Assembly: GCA_020851015.1 (NCBI GenBank)
Contig: JADZDN010000129.1
Span: forward strand, 1-11,116
Length of the DNA stretch: 11,116 bases
Origin: Alphaproteobacteria bacterium
GTDB taxonomy: Bacteria; Pseudomonadota; Alphaproteobacteria; JAEULC01
Reading direction: 5' to 3'
This document shows positions 1 to 6,551 of the stretch, in pieces; the stretch's first letter is position 1; each line of letters begins with the position of its first letter. Made by a program: the position numbers and the translations under genes. The notes under the pieces were generated by a model, which worked only from the letters and a program-made list of their open reading frames with translations, did not search any database and had not been told where the DNA came from.

Positions 1-1
1 C

Positions 2-286
2 CTGCTCGGCCTCGCCTTCACCTCGTTGCAGGCCTACGAGTACAGCCACGCCGCCTTCGCCTTCAAGGACGGCATCTACCCCTCGACCTTCTTCATGGCG
101 ACCGGGTTCCACGGCTTCCATGTCATCGTCGGCACGACCTTCCTGATCGTGTGCTGGTTCCGCGCCTACAAGGGGCATTTCAAGCCCAGCCACCATTTCG
201 GCTTCGAGGCGGCGGCCTGGTACTGGCACTTCGTCGACGTGGTGTGGCTGTTCCTGTTCATCTGCATCTACTGGTGGGGCAGCTGA
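2..286 (+). CDS. ctaE: Cytochrome c oxidase subunit III, C-terminal part (5' end outside window)
   Basis: This is the end of subunit III of the aa3-type cytochrome c oxidase, an inner-membrane subunit that stabilises the catalytic core of the terminal oxidase. The frame is open from base 2 to the TGA at 284-286 and gives about 94 residues. Family hallmarks seen are the [19 protein letters not shown] segment, the helix around [14 protein letters not shown], and the C-terminal [21 protein letters not shown] helix, whose WHFVD..W pattern is typical of COX3. It is followed after 38 bases by a DUF983 gene and then by surf1, an order common in alphaproteobacterial oxidase clusters. The start codon and first helices are not in the window. 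The fragment shows no sign of damage. Confidence 0.96.
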   Translation: MLGLAFTSLQAYEYSHAAFAFKDGIYPSTFFMATGFHGFHVIVGTTFLIVCWFRAYKGHFKPSHHFGFEAAAWYWHFVDVVWLFLFICIYWWGS

Positions 287-324
287 GGCGCCGCCGGCGC
301 CCGGCCCCTCGGGGCCGCTGACCC

Positions 325-663
325 GTGGCGGCTTCCCCGTTCGTCGCGGGTCTTCGATGCCGCTGCCCGCGCTGCGGGCGGGGCCGGCTGTTCGACGGCA
401 TGCTGAGCGTGGCGCCGGTCTGCGAGTCCTGCGGGCTCGACCTGAAGAAAGAGGACAGCGGCGACGGCCCGGCCGTGTTCGTGATCCTGATCCTGGGCGC
501 GCTGGTGGTGCCGATGGCGATCCTGGTCGAGAAGCTGTTCAGCCCGCCCGACTGGGTCCATTTCGTGCTGTGGCCGCCGGTCATCCTGGCCGGCGCGATC
601 CTGCTGCTGCGCCCCTTCAAGGCGACGATGATCGCGCTGCAGTACCGCCACCGGAGCTTGTGA
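325..663 (+). CDS. DUF983 family small membrane protein with zinc-ribbon motif
   Basis: The product is a 112-residue protein of the DUF983 family, whose biochemical role is not established. Family members are often encoded between ctaE and surf1, which suggests a role around cytochrome oxidase assembly (inference from context). Two CxxC pairs, C14/C17 and C33/C36, form a likely zinc ribbon. They are followed by two predicted membrane helices at about residues 49-70 and 78-96. The start is GTG at 325. An in-frame TGA at 319-321 excludes an earlier start, and no clear Shine-Dalgarno sequence is visible, so translation may be coupled to ctaE. The TGA at 661-663 is followed at once by a strong repeat hairpin. 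Confidence 0.88.
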   Translation: MAASPFVAGLRCRCPRCGRGRLFDGMLSVAPVCESCGLDLKKEDSGDGPAVFVILILGALVVPMAILVEKLFSPPDWVHFVLWPPVILAGAILLLRPFKATMIALQYRHRSL

Positions 664-667
664 CGCG

Positions 668-815
668 ACCCTCTCCCGCGCGTCAGCGCGGGAGAGGGTG
701 GTGAGCGCCGCGAACCGGGTGAGGGCCGGCGCCGCCGGTCCAGGAAGCCCTCACCCTCCCGTCGCTTCGCGCCGGGCCCCGCCCTCTCCCGTGGCGTGCG
801 CCCCGGGCGAGGGGT
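668..815. repeat. Class A palindromic repeat, copy A1
   Basis: This fills the gap between the DUF983 gene and surf1. It starts with a perfect 13-bp stem (669-681 with 686-698, CCCTCTCCCGCGC and its complement) around a 4-nt loop. A linker of the type GAGCG..GCGAACCGGGTGAGGGCCGG follows. A second half in inverted orientation ends in an imperfect hairpin at about 782-814 (CCCTCTCCCG...CGGGCGAGGGG). The left half is almost identical to the left half of the copy at 6359, and the right end resembles the right end of the copy at 2833. The first hairpin could attenuate or protect the upstream transcript. It has no T-tract, so it is not a classical intrinsic terminator. Confidence 0.85.
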
Positions 816-854
816 AAGTTGCGACGGTCGTCGTTCGCGCACGCAAGGCACGGC

Positions 855-1571
855 ATGCCCCCCCGCGGCACCAACAAGCATTTCGTTTTCTCCTGGCCGC
901 TCACCCTCGCGGCGCTGCCGGTGCTGGGCGTGCTGGTCGCGCTGGGCACCTGGCAGGTCGAGCGCATGCAGTGGAAGCGTGGGCTTCTGGCCGAGCGGGC
1001 GCAGCGCCTGTCGGCGCCGCCCTTGAACCTGCCGGCGGTGTTCCCGATCCCCGGCGCGCTCGAGTTCCGGCGCGTGCAGGTGCAGGGGCGGTTCCTGCAC
1101 GACCACGAGCTCTATTTGGGCAACCGGCCGCGCAACGGCCAGCTCGGCTATCACGTCATCACGCCGCTGGTGCGCGCCGACGGCAGCGCGGTGCTGGTGG
1201 ACCGCGGCTGGGTGCCGCTCGACCGCAAGGTGCCGCAGAGCCGCGCCGAGGGCCAGCTCGACGGCCAGGTGGTGGTGCAGGGCATCGCGCGCCTGCCCTA
1301 CGCGCCCGGCATGTTCACGCCGAAGAACCAGGTCGAGGGGAATTTCTGGTTCACCATCGACCTGCCCGAAATGGCGCGCGCCGCCGGGCTGCAGACCGTG
1401 CTGCCGATCTATGTCGAGGCCGGCCCGCAGCAGAATCCCGGCGGCCTGCCGGTCGGCGGCCAGACCGACGCCACCCTGCCGGACAACCATCTTGTCTATG
1501 CGCTGACCTGGTATGCGCTCGCGATCGCGCTGGTCGTCGTCTACGTGCTGCGCTCGATGAAGGAGGAGTAG
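855..1571 (+). CDS. surf1: SURF1 family cytochrome c oxidase assembly protein
   Basis: The product is a 238-residue inner-membrane assembly factor related to Surf1/Shy1, which helps insert heme a into subunit I of cytochrome c oxidase. The architecture is canonical. An N-terminal helix at about residues 13-31 leads into the family signature LGTWQVERMQWK. A long periplasmic domain contains GYHVITPL and VLVDRGWVP, and a C-terminal helix lies in LPDNHLVYALTWYALAIALVVVYVL. The ATG at 855 is chosen because it has an AAGG about 6 bases upstream. An in-frame TTG at 819 would start inside the preceding repeat and add 12 unlikely residues. The gene ends in TAG at 1569-1571 and converges with a minus-strand gene 34 bases away. 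Confidence 0.95.
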   Translation: MPPRGTNKHFVFSWPLTLAALPVLGVLVALGTWQVERMQWKRGLLAERAQRLSAPPLNLPAVFPIPGALEFRRVQVQGRFLHDHELYLGNRPRNGQLGYHVITPLVRADGSAVLVDRGWVPLDRKVPQSRAEGQLDGQVVVQGIARLPYAPGMFTPKNQVEGNFWFTIDLPEMARAAGLQTVLPIYVEAGPQQNPGGLPVGGQTDATLPDNHLVYALTWYALAIALVVVYVLRSMKEE

Positions 1572-1605
1572 GGGGCTTCAGTGACGGACGACTGGGATGT
1601 GCGCG

Positions 1606-2454
1606 TCACACACGGTTGTCGTAGAGCCACTCGATGGCTACATCGTCGGGTTTGAAGCGCAGTACGGCAGCCATCAGGTCGTGCTCGCCTGCGTTGGTCA
1701 ATTGGGCTGTCAAGACAAAGTGGCTGCCGAGGAAGAAGAAGCTCGCCAGCAGATCCAGCGATGGCCAGAAACCGACGCGATCGACATAGCTACTCGAATC
1801 GCGGAGATTCAGGCGCAGCCGCATGGGCCGAAGCGCACCGCGCAGATCGACGACGACGCGGCGCAGGTCACCCCAAGCGAGGACGAAGGGTCGGGAGAAC
1901 GGCACGAAATTGCTGTCGTAGGCAATTCCCGCCGCGTCCACCCGGAGTGTCGACGCGAGGATCGCCGCGCCCTTTGACCATCGATGAACGCACCACCCGG
2001 TCAGTGCAATGGTGAACGGTATGATGAGCAGGCCGTGGAGCATGTCCTGTCGATAGACCATCCATAGCGAACCGCCGAGCATCGCGACTAGGAAGAGCAG
2101 CAGCAGGCGGGTCGAAGCTTCCGCCACAGCGGGATCCGTCGTCGCAACGAAACTGGAGCCATGGATGTTCGTTGGGTTTGCGACGTGGTTCGACGCCAGT
2201 TCCCGATCGATGGATGCCGCCTCCGTCCGCAGTGACACCATGAATAGCGCGAGTAGCGGCGCTCCGGCGATCACCGCGAGAAAGCCGTCAACGGTCTTGG
2301 ACGAGAGTTCGCTGCGCCAGATGCCCCACCCGACGTCGACTCCAACGATCCCGGCCATGACCGCGAACACGCGGCAGCCGATACGCATGTTTCGGATGAA
2401 CTTGCGGCGCTTCCGCTGCCGCTCTCGAAGCCAGTCTCGGGGAGGGAAGTCCAT
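1606..2454 (-). CDS. Hypothetical membrane protein with four helices and a soluble C-terminal domain
   Basis: I do not recognise this 282-residue protein. It starts at the ATG at 2454-2452 and ends in TGA. The N-terminus is strongly basic (ERQRKRRKFIR). Four hydrophobic segments follow at about residues 26-45, 56-75, 116-134 and 138-156, with an acidic/polar loop between helices 2 and 3. Residues 165-282 are predicted soluble and of mixed beta/alpha character. The stretch LRVDAAGIAYDSNFVPFS..FVLAWGDLRRVVV has the feel of a bacterial PH-like domain (weak inference). Base composition is lower than the neighbours (about 58% GC in a sampled 60-base line, against about 70% around it), and its local synteny is unrelated to the oxidase genes. 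Recent acquisition is plausible. No function should be assigned. Confidence 0.8.
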   Translation of the reverse strand: MDFPPRDWLRERQRKRRKFIRNMRIGCRVFAVMAGIVGVDVGWGIWRSELSSKTVDGFLAVIAGAPLLALFMVSLRTEAASIDRELASNHVANPTNIHGSSFVATTDPAVAEASTRLLLLFLVAMLGGSLWMVYRQDMLHGLLIIPFTIALTGWCVHRWSKGAAILASTLRVDAAGIAYDSNFVPFSRPFVLAWGDLRRVVVDLRGALRPMRLRLNLRDSSSYVDRVGFWPSLDLLASFFFLGSHFVLTAQLTNAGEHDLMAAVLRFKPDDVAIEWLYDNRV

Positions 2455-2610
2455 GTGACGCCCGGTAGTGCCTGTGCAGAAAGATTATTATTGCGAATTG
2501 GCGCGCGAGGCAACGCCAGACGAGCGTGCGCCCAAGCGTGGCCTGGTCTACACTCCCCCGACCATGGCCGGCGAACGGCCGGGCGGGTCGTAACGCGAGG
2601 ACCGACATCA

Positions 2611-2617
2611 GGGAGGA
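2611..2617 (+). promoter_or_regulatory. Ribosome binding site of the dodecin gene
   Basis: GGGAGGA lies 4 bases before the ATG at 2622 and is the best Shine-Dalgarno match in the window. It fixes the dodecin start over the longer in-frame reading that begins near 2526. The rest of the divergent intergenic region (2455-2610) holds a short AT-rich patch at about 2480-2497 and a TACACT at 2549-2554 that could be a -10 box, but no convincing -35 partner. Confidence 0.75.
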
Positions 2618-2621
2618 CATC

Positions 2622-2825
2622 ATGGCCGTCGCACGGGTGACCAAGATCACGTCTTCGTCCACCGCCGGATTCCAGGAAGCCGTCAAGAGCGGCCTCCTGC
2701 GCGCGTCCAAGACCGTGCGCGGGATCACCGGGCTGGAGATCGTCTCGCAGAAGGCCAAGGTCGAGAAAGGCAAGATCGTCGAGTACCGTGTGACGATGGA
2801 GCTGACCTTCGTCCTCGAAGGGTAG
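2622..2825 (+). CDS. Dodecin family protein
   Basis: The product is a 67-residue protein of the dodecin family. These proteins form hollow dodecamers that store or buffer flavins (or flavin-related ligands) in the cytosol. The fold signature is clear: strand VARVTKIT, helix SSTAGFQEAVKSGLLRASKTVRG, then two strands ending in KIVEYRVTMELTFVLEG. The ATG at 2622 is supported by a strong GGGAGGA. In archaeal and many bacterial dodecins a tryptophan near the start of strand 2 stacks on the isoalloxazine ring. Here the equivalent region reads GITGLEIVSQ (residues 34-43) with no tryptophan anywhere in the protein, so classical flavin sandwiching is doubtful. The gene stands alone, between a divergent hypothetical gene and a repeat. 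Confidence 0.92.
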   Translation: MAVARVTKITSSSTAGFQEAVKSGLLRASKTVRGITGLEIVSQKAKVEKGKIVEYRVTMELTFVLEG

Positions 2826-2832
2826 CGCCGGT

Positions 2833-2976
2833 TTCCCTCGCCCGCACGCAGCGCGGGAGAGGGAGGGGCCCAAGGCCGACAGGCCTTGGGAGGGTGAGGG
2901 CATGGCGCCGGCCCTCACCCGGCCGTCGCTGGCGCGACGTCCACCCTCTCCCGTGGCTTTGCCCCGGGCGAGGGGC
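2833..2976. repeat. Class A palindromic repeat, copy A2
   Basis: This occupies most of the 189-base gap between the dodecin and the carboxypeptidase. It contains an imperfect hairpin at 2834-2863, then a clean 9-bp stem at 2869-2890 (CCCAAGGCC and its complement around a 4-nt loop). The right half ends in CCCTCTCCCGTGG...CCCCGGGCGAGGGG. The left half is a near-identical inverted version of the right half of the copy at 6359-6495, and the right end matches the copy at 668-815. The element may act as the downstream stem-loop of the dodecin transcript. Confidence 0.85.
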
Positions 2977-3014
2977 CAATAGCGCCGTCGCCACGCCCGT
3001 GCTAGCAAGGCCGG

Positions 3015-4511
3015 GTGAGCGCGTACAAGGAACTGGAGACTCGCTTCCGGCGCATGGGCGCGCTGGGCCAGGCGACCGGCATGCTGCACTGGGACATGTC
3101 GGTGATGATGCCGCCCGGCGGCGCCGCGGCGCGCGCGGAGCAGCTGGCCGTGCTGAAGGTGCTCGGCCACGAGATGCTGACGCACCCGGCGCTGGGCGAG
3201 CTGCTCGACCGGGCGTCCGGCGATGAGGGCCTCGACGATTGGCAGCGGGCCAACCTGCGCGAGATGCGCCGCGCCTGGCTGCACGCCACCGCCGTGCCGG
3301 CCGCGCTGGTCGAGGCGTTGACCAAGGCGTCGGCGGCATCCGAGCAGGTGTGGCGCAAGGCGCGGCCGGCCGCCGACTTCAAAATGCTGCTGCCCTATAT
3401 GGCGGAGGTGCTGCGCCTCTCGCGCGAGACCGCCAAGGTCAAGGCGGCACGGCTGGACCTCAGCCCCTACGACGCGCTGCTGGACCAGTACGAGCCGGGC
3501 ATGCGCTCCGCGCGCATCGACGCGCTGTTCGATGGGCTGGCCGAGTTCCTGCCCGGCTTCCTCGCGCGCGCGATGGAAGCGCAGGCGAAGCGGCCGGCGG
3601 TCCAGAACCTGCTCGGCCCGTTCCCCGCCGAGAAGCAGCGCGCGCTCGGCCGCCAGCTGATGCAGGCGATCGGGTTCGACTTCGCGCACGGGCGGCTGGA
3701 CGAGAGCGCGCATCCCTTCACCGGCGGCATTCCCGACGACGTGCGCATCACGACGCGCTATGACGAGGACGATTTCACCCGCGGGCTGATGGGCGTGCTG
3801 CACGAGACCGGCCACGCGCTCTACGAGCGCGGCCTGCCGGCCGCGTGGCGCCTGCAGCCCGTGGGCGACGCGCGCGGCATGGCGCTGCACGAAAGCCAGT
3901 CGCTGCTGATGGAGATGCAGGCCTGCCGCGGCCGCGGCTTTGTGCATTTCGCCGCCCCGCTGATGCGCGCGGCCTTCGACGGGATCGGCCCGGCCTGGGA
4001 CGCCGAGACCGTCTATCGCCTCTATACCCGGGTCGAGCCCGGCTTCATCCGCGTCGACGCCGACGAGGTGACCTATCCCGCGCATGTCATCCTGCGCTAC
4101 CGGCTGGAAAAGGCGATGATCGCGGGCGACCTCGGTCTCGCCGACCTGCCCGGCGCGTGGAACGACGGCATGAAGGCGCTGCTCGGCATCGTGCCGCCGG
4201 ACGACCGGCTGGGCTGCCTGCAGGACATCCACTGGCCGGATGGCGCCTGGGGCTATTTCCCGACCTACACGCTGGGGGCGCTGGCCGCCGCGCAGCTCTT
4301 CCAGGCCGCCAGGCGCGCCGATCCGGCGATCGAGCCGGGCATCGCGCACGGCGATTTCCGCCCGCTGCTCGCCTGGCTGGTCAAGAACGTGCACGCGAAG
4401 GGATCGTGCGCTACCACGGACGCCATCATGGCCGAGGCGACCGGCGCGAAGCTGGGCGACGCCGCGTTCCGCGCGCATCTGCAGTCGCGCTACATCGACG
4501 ATCGGGGCTGA
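3015..4511 (+). CDS. M32 family (carboxypeptidase Taq type) metallocarboxypeptidase
   Basis: The product is a 498-residue zinc (or cobalt) carboxypeptidase of peptidase family M32, which trims residues from peptide C-termini in the cytosol. The length is typical of the family. The metal site is intact: HETGH at residues 263-267 (ligands H263 and H267, catalytic E264) and the third ligand E293 in HESQS. The spacing from E264 to E293 matches the well-studied Pyrococcus enzyme. The other family blocks, LHWDMSVMMPPGG near the N-terminus and DIHWPDGAWGYFPTYTLG near the C-terminus, are present. The start is GTG at 3015, with AAGG 4 bases upstream, and it gives the expected MSAYKELE-type N-terminus. 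The dedA-like gene begins 10 bases downstream, so the two are probably co-transcribed. Their functional link is unclear. Confidence 0.96.
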   Translation: MSAYKELETRFRRMGALGQATGMLHWDMSVMMPPGGAAARAEQLAVLKVLGHEMLTHPALGELLDRASGDEGLDDWQRANLREMRRAWLHATAVPAALVEALTKASAASEQVWRKARPAADFKMLLPYMAEVLRLSRETAKVKAARLDLSPYDALLDQYEPGMRSARIDALFDGLAEFLPGFLARAMEAQAKRPAVQNLLGPFPAEKQRALGRQLMQAIGFDFAHGRLDESAHPFTGGIPDDVRITTRYDEDDFTRGLMGVLHETGHALYERGLPAAWRLQPVGDARGMALHESQSLLMEMQACRGRGFVHFAAPLMRAAFDGIGPAWDAETVYRLYTRVEPGFIRVDADEVTYPAHVILRYRLEKAMIAGDLGLADLPGAWNDGMKALLGIVPPDDRLGCLQDIHWPDGAWGYFPTYTLGALAAAQLFQAARRADPAIEPGIAHGDFRPLLAWLVKNVHAKGSCATTDAIMAEATGAKLGDAAFRAHLQSRYIDDRG

Positions 4512-4521
4512 CGCAACGCGC

Positions 4522-5127
4522 ATGGTCGAATCCGTCCTGGCCTTCATCAACGGCAACGCGCCGCTGGCCTACGCGGTCATCTTCGCGATGTGTTTCGGCG
4601 AGTCGCTGGCCTTCATCAGCCTGCTGACGCCCGGCTGGGCCTTCATGATCGCGGCCGGCGCCCTGGTGCAAAGCGGCGCGCTGGGCGCCGTGCCGGTGGT
4701 GCTGGCGGGCGCGCTCGGCGCCACGCTGGGCGACGCGGTCTCCTACTGGATCGGACTGCACTTCAAGCACAGCGTCCCGAAGCTGTGGCCCTTCACCCGC
4801 CACCCGGACTGGCTCGACCGGGGTCACGCCTTCTTCGCCCGCCATGGCGGCAAGAGCGTGTTCCTCGGCCGCTTCTTCGGCCCGGTGCGCGCGGTAATCC
4901 CGCTCGCCGCCGGGATGATGGAGATGCCGTCGGCGAATTTCTGGGTCGCCAACGTCGCGTCCGCGGCGCTGTGGGCCGTCATCGTCGTCACGCAAGGCGC
5001 GGCGGTCGGCTGGGGCATCGCCGCGATCGACTTCGCCGACCCCAAGGTGCAGGCGCTGCTGATCGTCGGCGCCGGGCTGGCGGTGGCGGGCTACCTGATC
5101 TATCGCCGCCACAAGCAACGCTGCTAG
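4522..5127 (+). CDS. DedA family inner-membrane protein
   Basis: The product is a 201-residue DedA/VTT superfamily membrane protein. This family supports envelope homeostasis, and some members flip undecaprenyl phosphate or phospholipids. Conserved features seen are E27 in the first hydrophobic block (FGESLAFISLLTPG), the GDAVSYWIG segment (D71), and the signature FLGRFFGPVRAVIPLAAGMM with R117 and R123. These acidic and basic residues correspond to those essential in E. coli YqjA/YghB. Several hydrophobic helices lie at about residues 14-33, 38-50, 55-78, 140-165 and 177-195. The ATG at 4522 is 10 bases after the carboxypeptidase stop, and its Shine-Dalgarno is weak. The stop TAG (5125-5127) overlaps the folK stop on the other strand. 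The substrate cannot be told from the sequence. Confidence 0.93.
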   Translation: MVESVLAFINGNAPLAYAVIFAMCFGESLAFISLLTPGWAFMIAAGALVQSGALGAVPVVLAGALGATLGDAVSYWIGLHFKHSVPKLWPFTRHPDWLDRGHAFFARHGGKSVFLGRFFGPVRAVIPLAAGMMEMPSANFWVANVASAALWAVIVVTQGAAVGWGIAAIDFADPKVQALLIVGAGLAVAGYLIYRRHKQRC

Positions 5128-5612
5128 GGCGTCTCCGTCATCCGCGTCATCGCCGGGTCGTCGGGCAGGGCGGCATGCAGCTGGGCGATGGTCCGGCCGA
5201 ACACGGGATGCACCAGATCGGGCGCGATGTCGGCGAGCGGCCGCAGCACGAACAGGCGCTCGGCGATGCGGGGATGCGGGATATCGAGGTCGGGATCGGC
5301 CTGCACCAGATCGCCGTGGAAGAGAATGTCGAGGTCGATGAGCCGCGGCCCGTAGCGCACGCTTGGGGTGCGGCCGACCTCGCGCTCGATGTCCTTGAGC
5401 TTCTTCAGGAGATCGCGCGGCGTCAGCGCCGTCTCGGCCCGGAGCGCGCCGTTGACGAAGCGCGGCTGGTCGGTGACATAGGCGGGCGCCGTCTCGTAGA
5501 GCGGCGAGACCAGCTCCACCCGCACCTCGGGCGCCAGCATCGCGACCGCGCGGTGGATGTTCGCCACGCGGTCGCCGAGATTGCTGCCGAACGCGAGGTA
5601 GATGCGCGTCAC
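5124..5612 (-). CDS. folK: 2-amino-4-hydroxy-6-hydroxymethyldihydropteridine pyrophosphokinase (HPPK)
   Basis: The product is a 162-residue cytosolic kinase that transfers pyrophosphate from ATP to 6-hydroxymethyl-7,8-dihydropterin, the step before dihydropteroate synthase. Family motifs are complete: GSNLGD at 9-14, YVTDQPRFVN at 45-54, and YGPRLIDLDILF at 87-98 with Mg-binding D93 and D95, followed by PHPR at 112-115. The start is GTG at 5612-5610, and this GTGA overlaps the fhcC stop by 4 nt, implying translational coupling to the fhc operon. The usual partners folB and folP are not adjacent. This placement suggests, by inference, a supply of pterin for H4MPT, which uses the same pterin pyrophosphate precursor. 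The stop TAG overlaps the convergent dedA-like stop within a CTAG. Confidence 0.94.
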   Translation of the reverse strand: MTRIYLAFGSNLGDRVANIHRAVAMLAPEVRVELVSPLYETAPAYVTDQPRFVNGALRAETALTPRDLLKKLKDIEREVGRTPSVRYGPRLIDLDILFHGDLVQADPDLDIPHPRIAERLFVLRPLADIAPDLVHPVFGRTIAQLHAALPDDPAMTRMTETP

Positions 5613-6346
5613 GGCGCCGCCATCAGGATTTCCCCCCGCCCGCCGACCTGGCCGTCGCCGGTGAAGCGGCGGACCCGCGCGAAGCGCTCCTCCGCCAGCC
5701 CGAGGGCGCGGGCGAGCAGGCGCAGGTACAGGAGCTCGTGTATCCCCGCGTCGCCGAAGGTGGGCGGCATCGATACCGGCGCCTGCGCCAGCACCAGGCT
5801 CGCGCGTTTCAGGCTCCAGCCCGCCATCGCGCCGGCCCGGCCCAGCACGACGACCGTGCCGGCCGTGGCGCGCGCGCCGCAATAGCCGCCGGCGTCGCCG
5901 CCCACCAGCACGATGCCGCGGCGCAGGAACTCGCCAACGCGGTTGCCGGCGTTGCGGTCCACGCGCGCGACGCCGCCCGCCATGCCGCGCCGCGTGCCGG
6001 GATGGGCCGCGGCGAAGAAGTCGCCGGCGCTGCCCCTGATGTGCAGCAGGCCCTTCTTCATCGCGCGCCCCGCATAGAGCCCGGCGTCGCCGTCCACGAC
6101 CAGTGTGCCGCCGTCCAGCCCCTCGCCCAGGCTGTCGCAGCGCGTGTCGGTGCCCGCCAGGATCAGCTTTTCGCCGGGCGCACCGGCCACGGCGAACAGT
6201 TCGGCCAGCGGCACGCGGCGATTGCCGAATACCAGCGGCAGACGCTCGATCTCGGCAACGCTCTTGCCGGCGAGCGCCGCGGGCGTGACGCCCGCCAGGG
6301 AAATGCGACCGGCCGGCAGGTTCGCGCGCAGCGTGAGGGTGGTCAT
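5609..6346 (-). CDS. fhcC: Formyltransferase/hydrolase complex subunit C (FmdC/FwdC homologue)
   Basis: The product is a 245-residue structural subunit of the FhcABCD complex. It is related to subunit C of archaeal formylmethanofuran dehydrogenase and to the C-terminal beta-helix domain of glutamate synthase. It shows the expected glycine-rich coils of a right-handed beta-helix: DGDAGLYAG, KKGLLHIRGSAGDF, GMAGGVARVDRNAGNRVGEF, RRGIVLVGGDAGGYCGARATAGT and onwards to about residue 175. A helical C-terminal tail includes HELLYLRLLARAL. The ATG is at 6346-6344 with GAGG about 8 bases upstream. The gene is separated from fhcD by a class A repeat and overlaps folK by 4 nt. No catalytic residues are expected. 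Confidence 0.94.
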   Translation of the reverse strand: MTTLTLRANLPAGRISLAGVTPAALAGKSVAEIERLPLVFGNRRVPLAELFAVAGAPGEKLILAGTDTRCDSLGEGLDGGTLVVDGDAGLYAGRAMKKGLLHIRGSAGDFFAAAHPGTRRGMAGGVARVDRNAGNRVGEFLRRGIVLVGGDAGGYCGARATAGTVVVLGRAGAMAGWSLKRASLVLAQAPVSMPPTFGDAGIHELLYLRLLARALGLAEERFARVRRFTGDGQVGGRGEILMAAP

Positions 6347-6358
6347 GGCGTGGCCTCA

Positions 6359-6495
6359 ACCCTCTCCCGCGCGTCAGCGTGGGAGAGGGTGGCGAGCGCA
6401 GCGAACCGGATGAGGGCCGGCGCCGTGCCCTCATCCTCCCAAGGCCCGTCGGCCTTGGGCCCCTCCCTCTCCCGCGCGTCGCGCGGGCGAGGGAA
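6359..6495. repeat. Class A palindromic repeat, copy A3
   Basis: This fills the gap between fhcD and fhcC. The left half (ACCCTCTCCCGCGCGTCAGC and on) is nearly identical to the left half of the copy at 668. The right half, with the CCCAAGGCC-type stem, is the reverse complement of the left half of the copy at 2833. The element is therefore a new combination of the same modules. Transcribed from the minus strand, it puts a stable stem-loop 12 bases upstream of the fhcC start region and just after fhcD. Confidence 0.85.
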
Positions 6496-6509
6496 TGGAA
6501 ATAGGCACC

Positions 6510-6551
6510 TCACCCCATCACCTCGCGAAGGTGGAACTGGAACGTGCCGAG
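6510..6551 (-). other. fhcD C-terminal remnant beyond an in-frame TAG
   Basis: Reading on in the fhcD frame past the TAG at 6554-6552 gives LGTFQFHLREVMG and then a TGA at 6512-6510. Formylmethanofuran:H4MPT formyltransferases normally end in GGKLG followed by about a dozen residues ending in an HLxxx-type tail. This stretch therefore looks like the true family C-terminus cut off by the TAG. With it, the protein would have 296 codons, close to the usual family length. Confidence 0.8.

Noticed and set aside
668..698. Perfect 13-bp hairpin as a Rho-independent terminator
   Set aside because: No T-tract follows and the same hairpin recurs as part of a repeat family; treated as a repeat module with a possible secondary effect on RNA.
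819..854. TTG at 819 as the surf1 start
   Set aside because: It lies at the edge of the repeat and adds residues unlike the family; the ATG at 855 has an AAGG at proper spacing.
258..1490. 410-codon minus-strand frame opposite DUF983 and surf1
   Set aside because: Shadow of genuine plus-strand genes with clear family motifs; it also crosses repeat A1.
2271..4556. Very long open frame on the minus strand opposite the carboxypeptidase
   Set aside because: It is antisense to a clear M32 gene and two repeats; the translation is Arg/His/Gln-rich with no domain pattern, a common artefact of GC-rich coding DNA.
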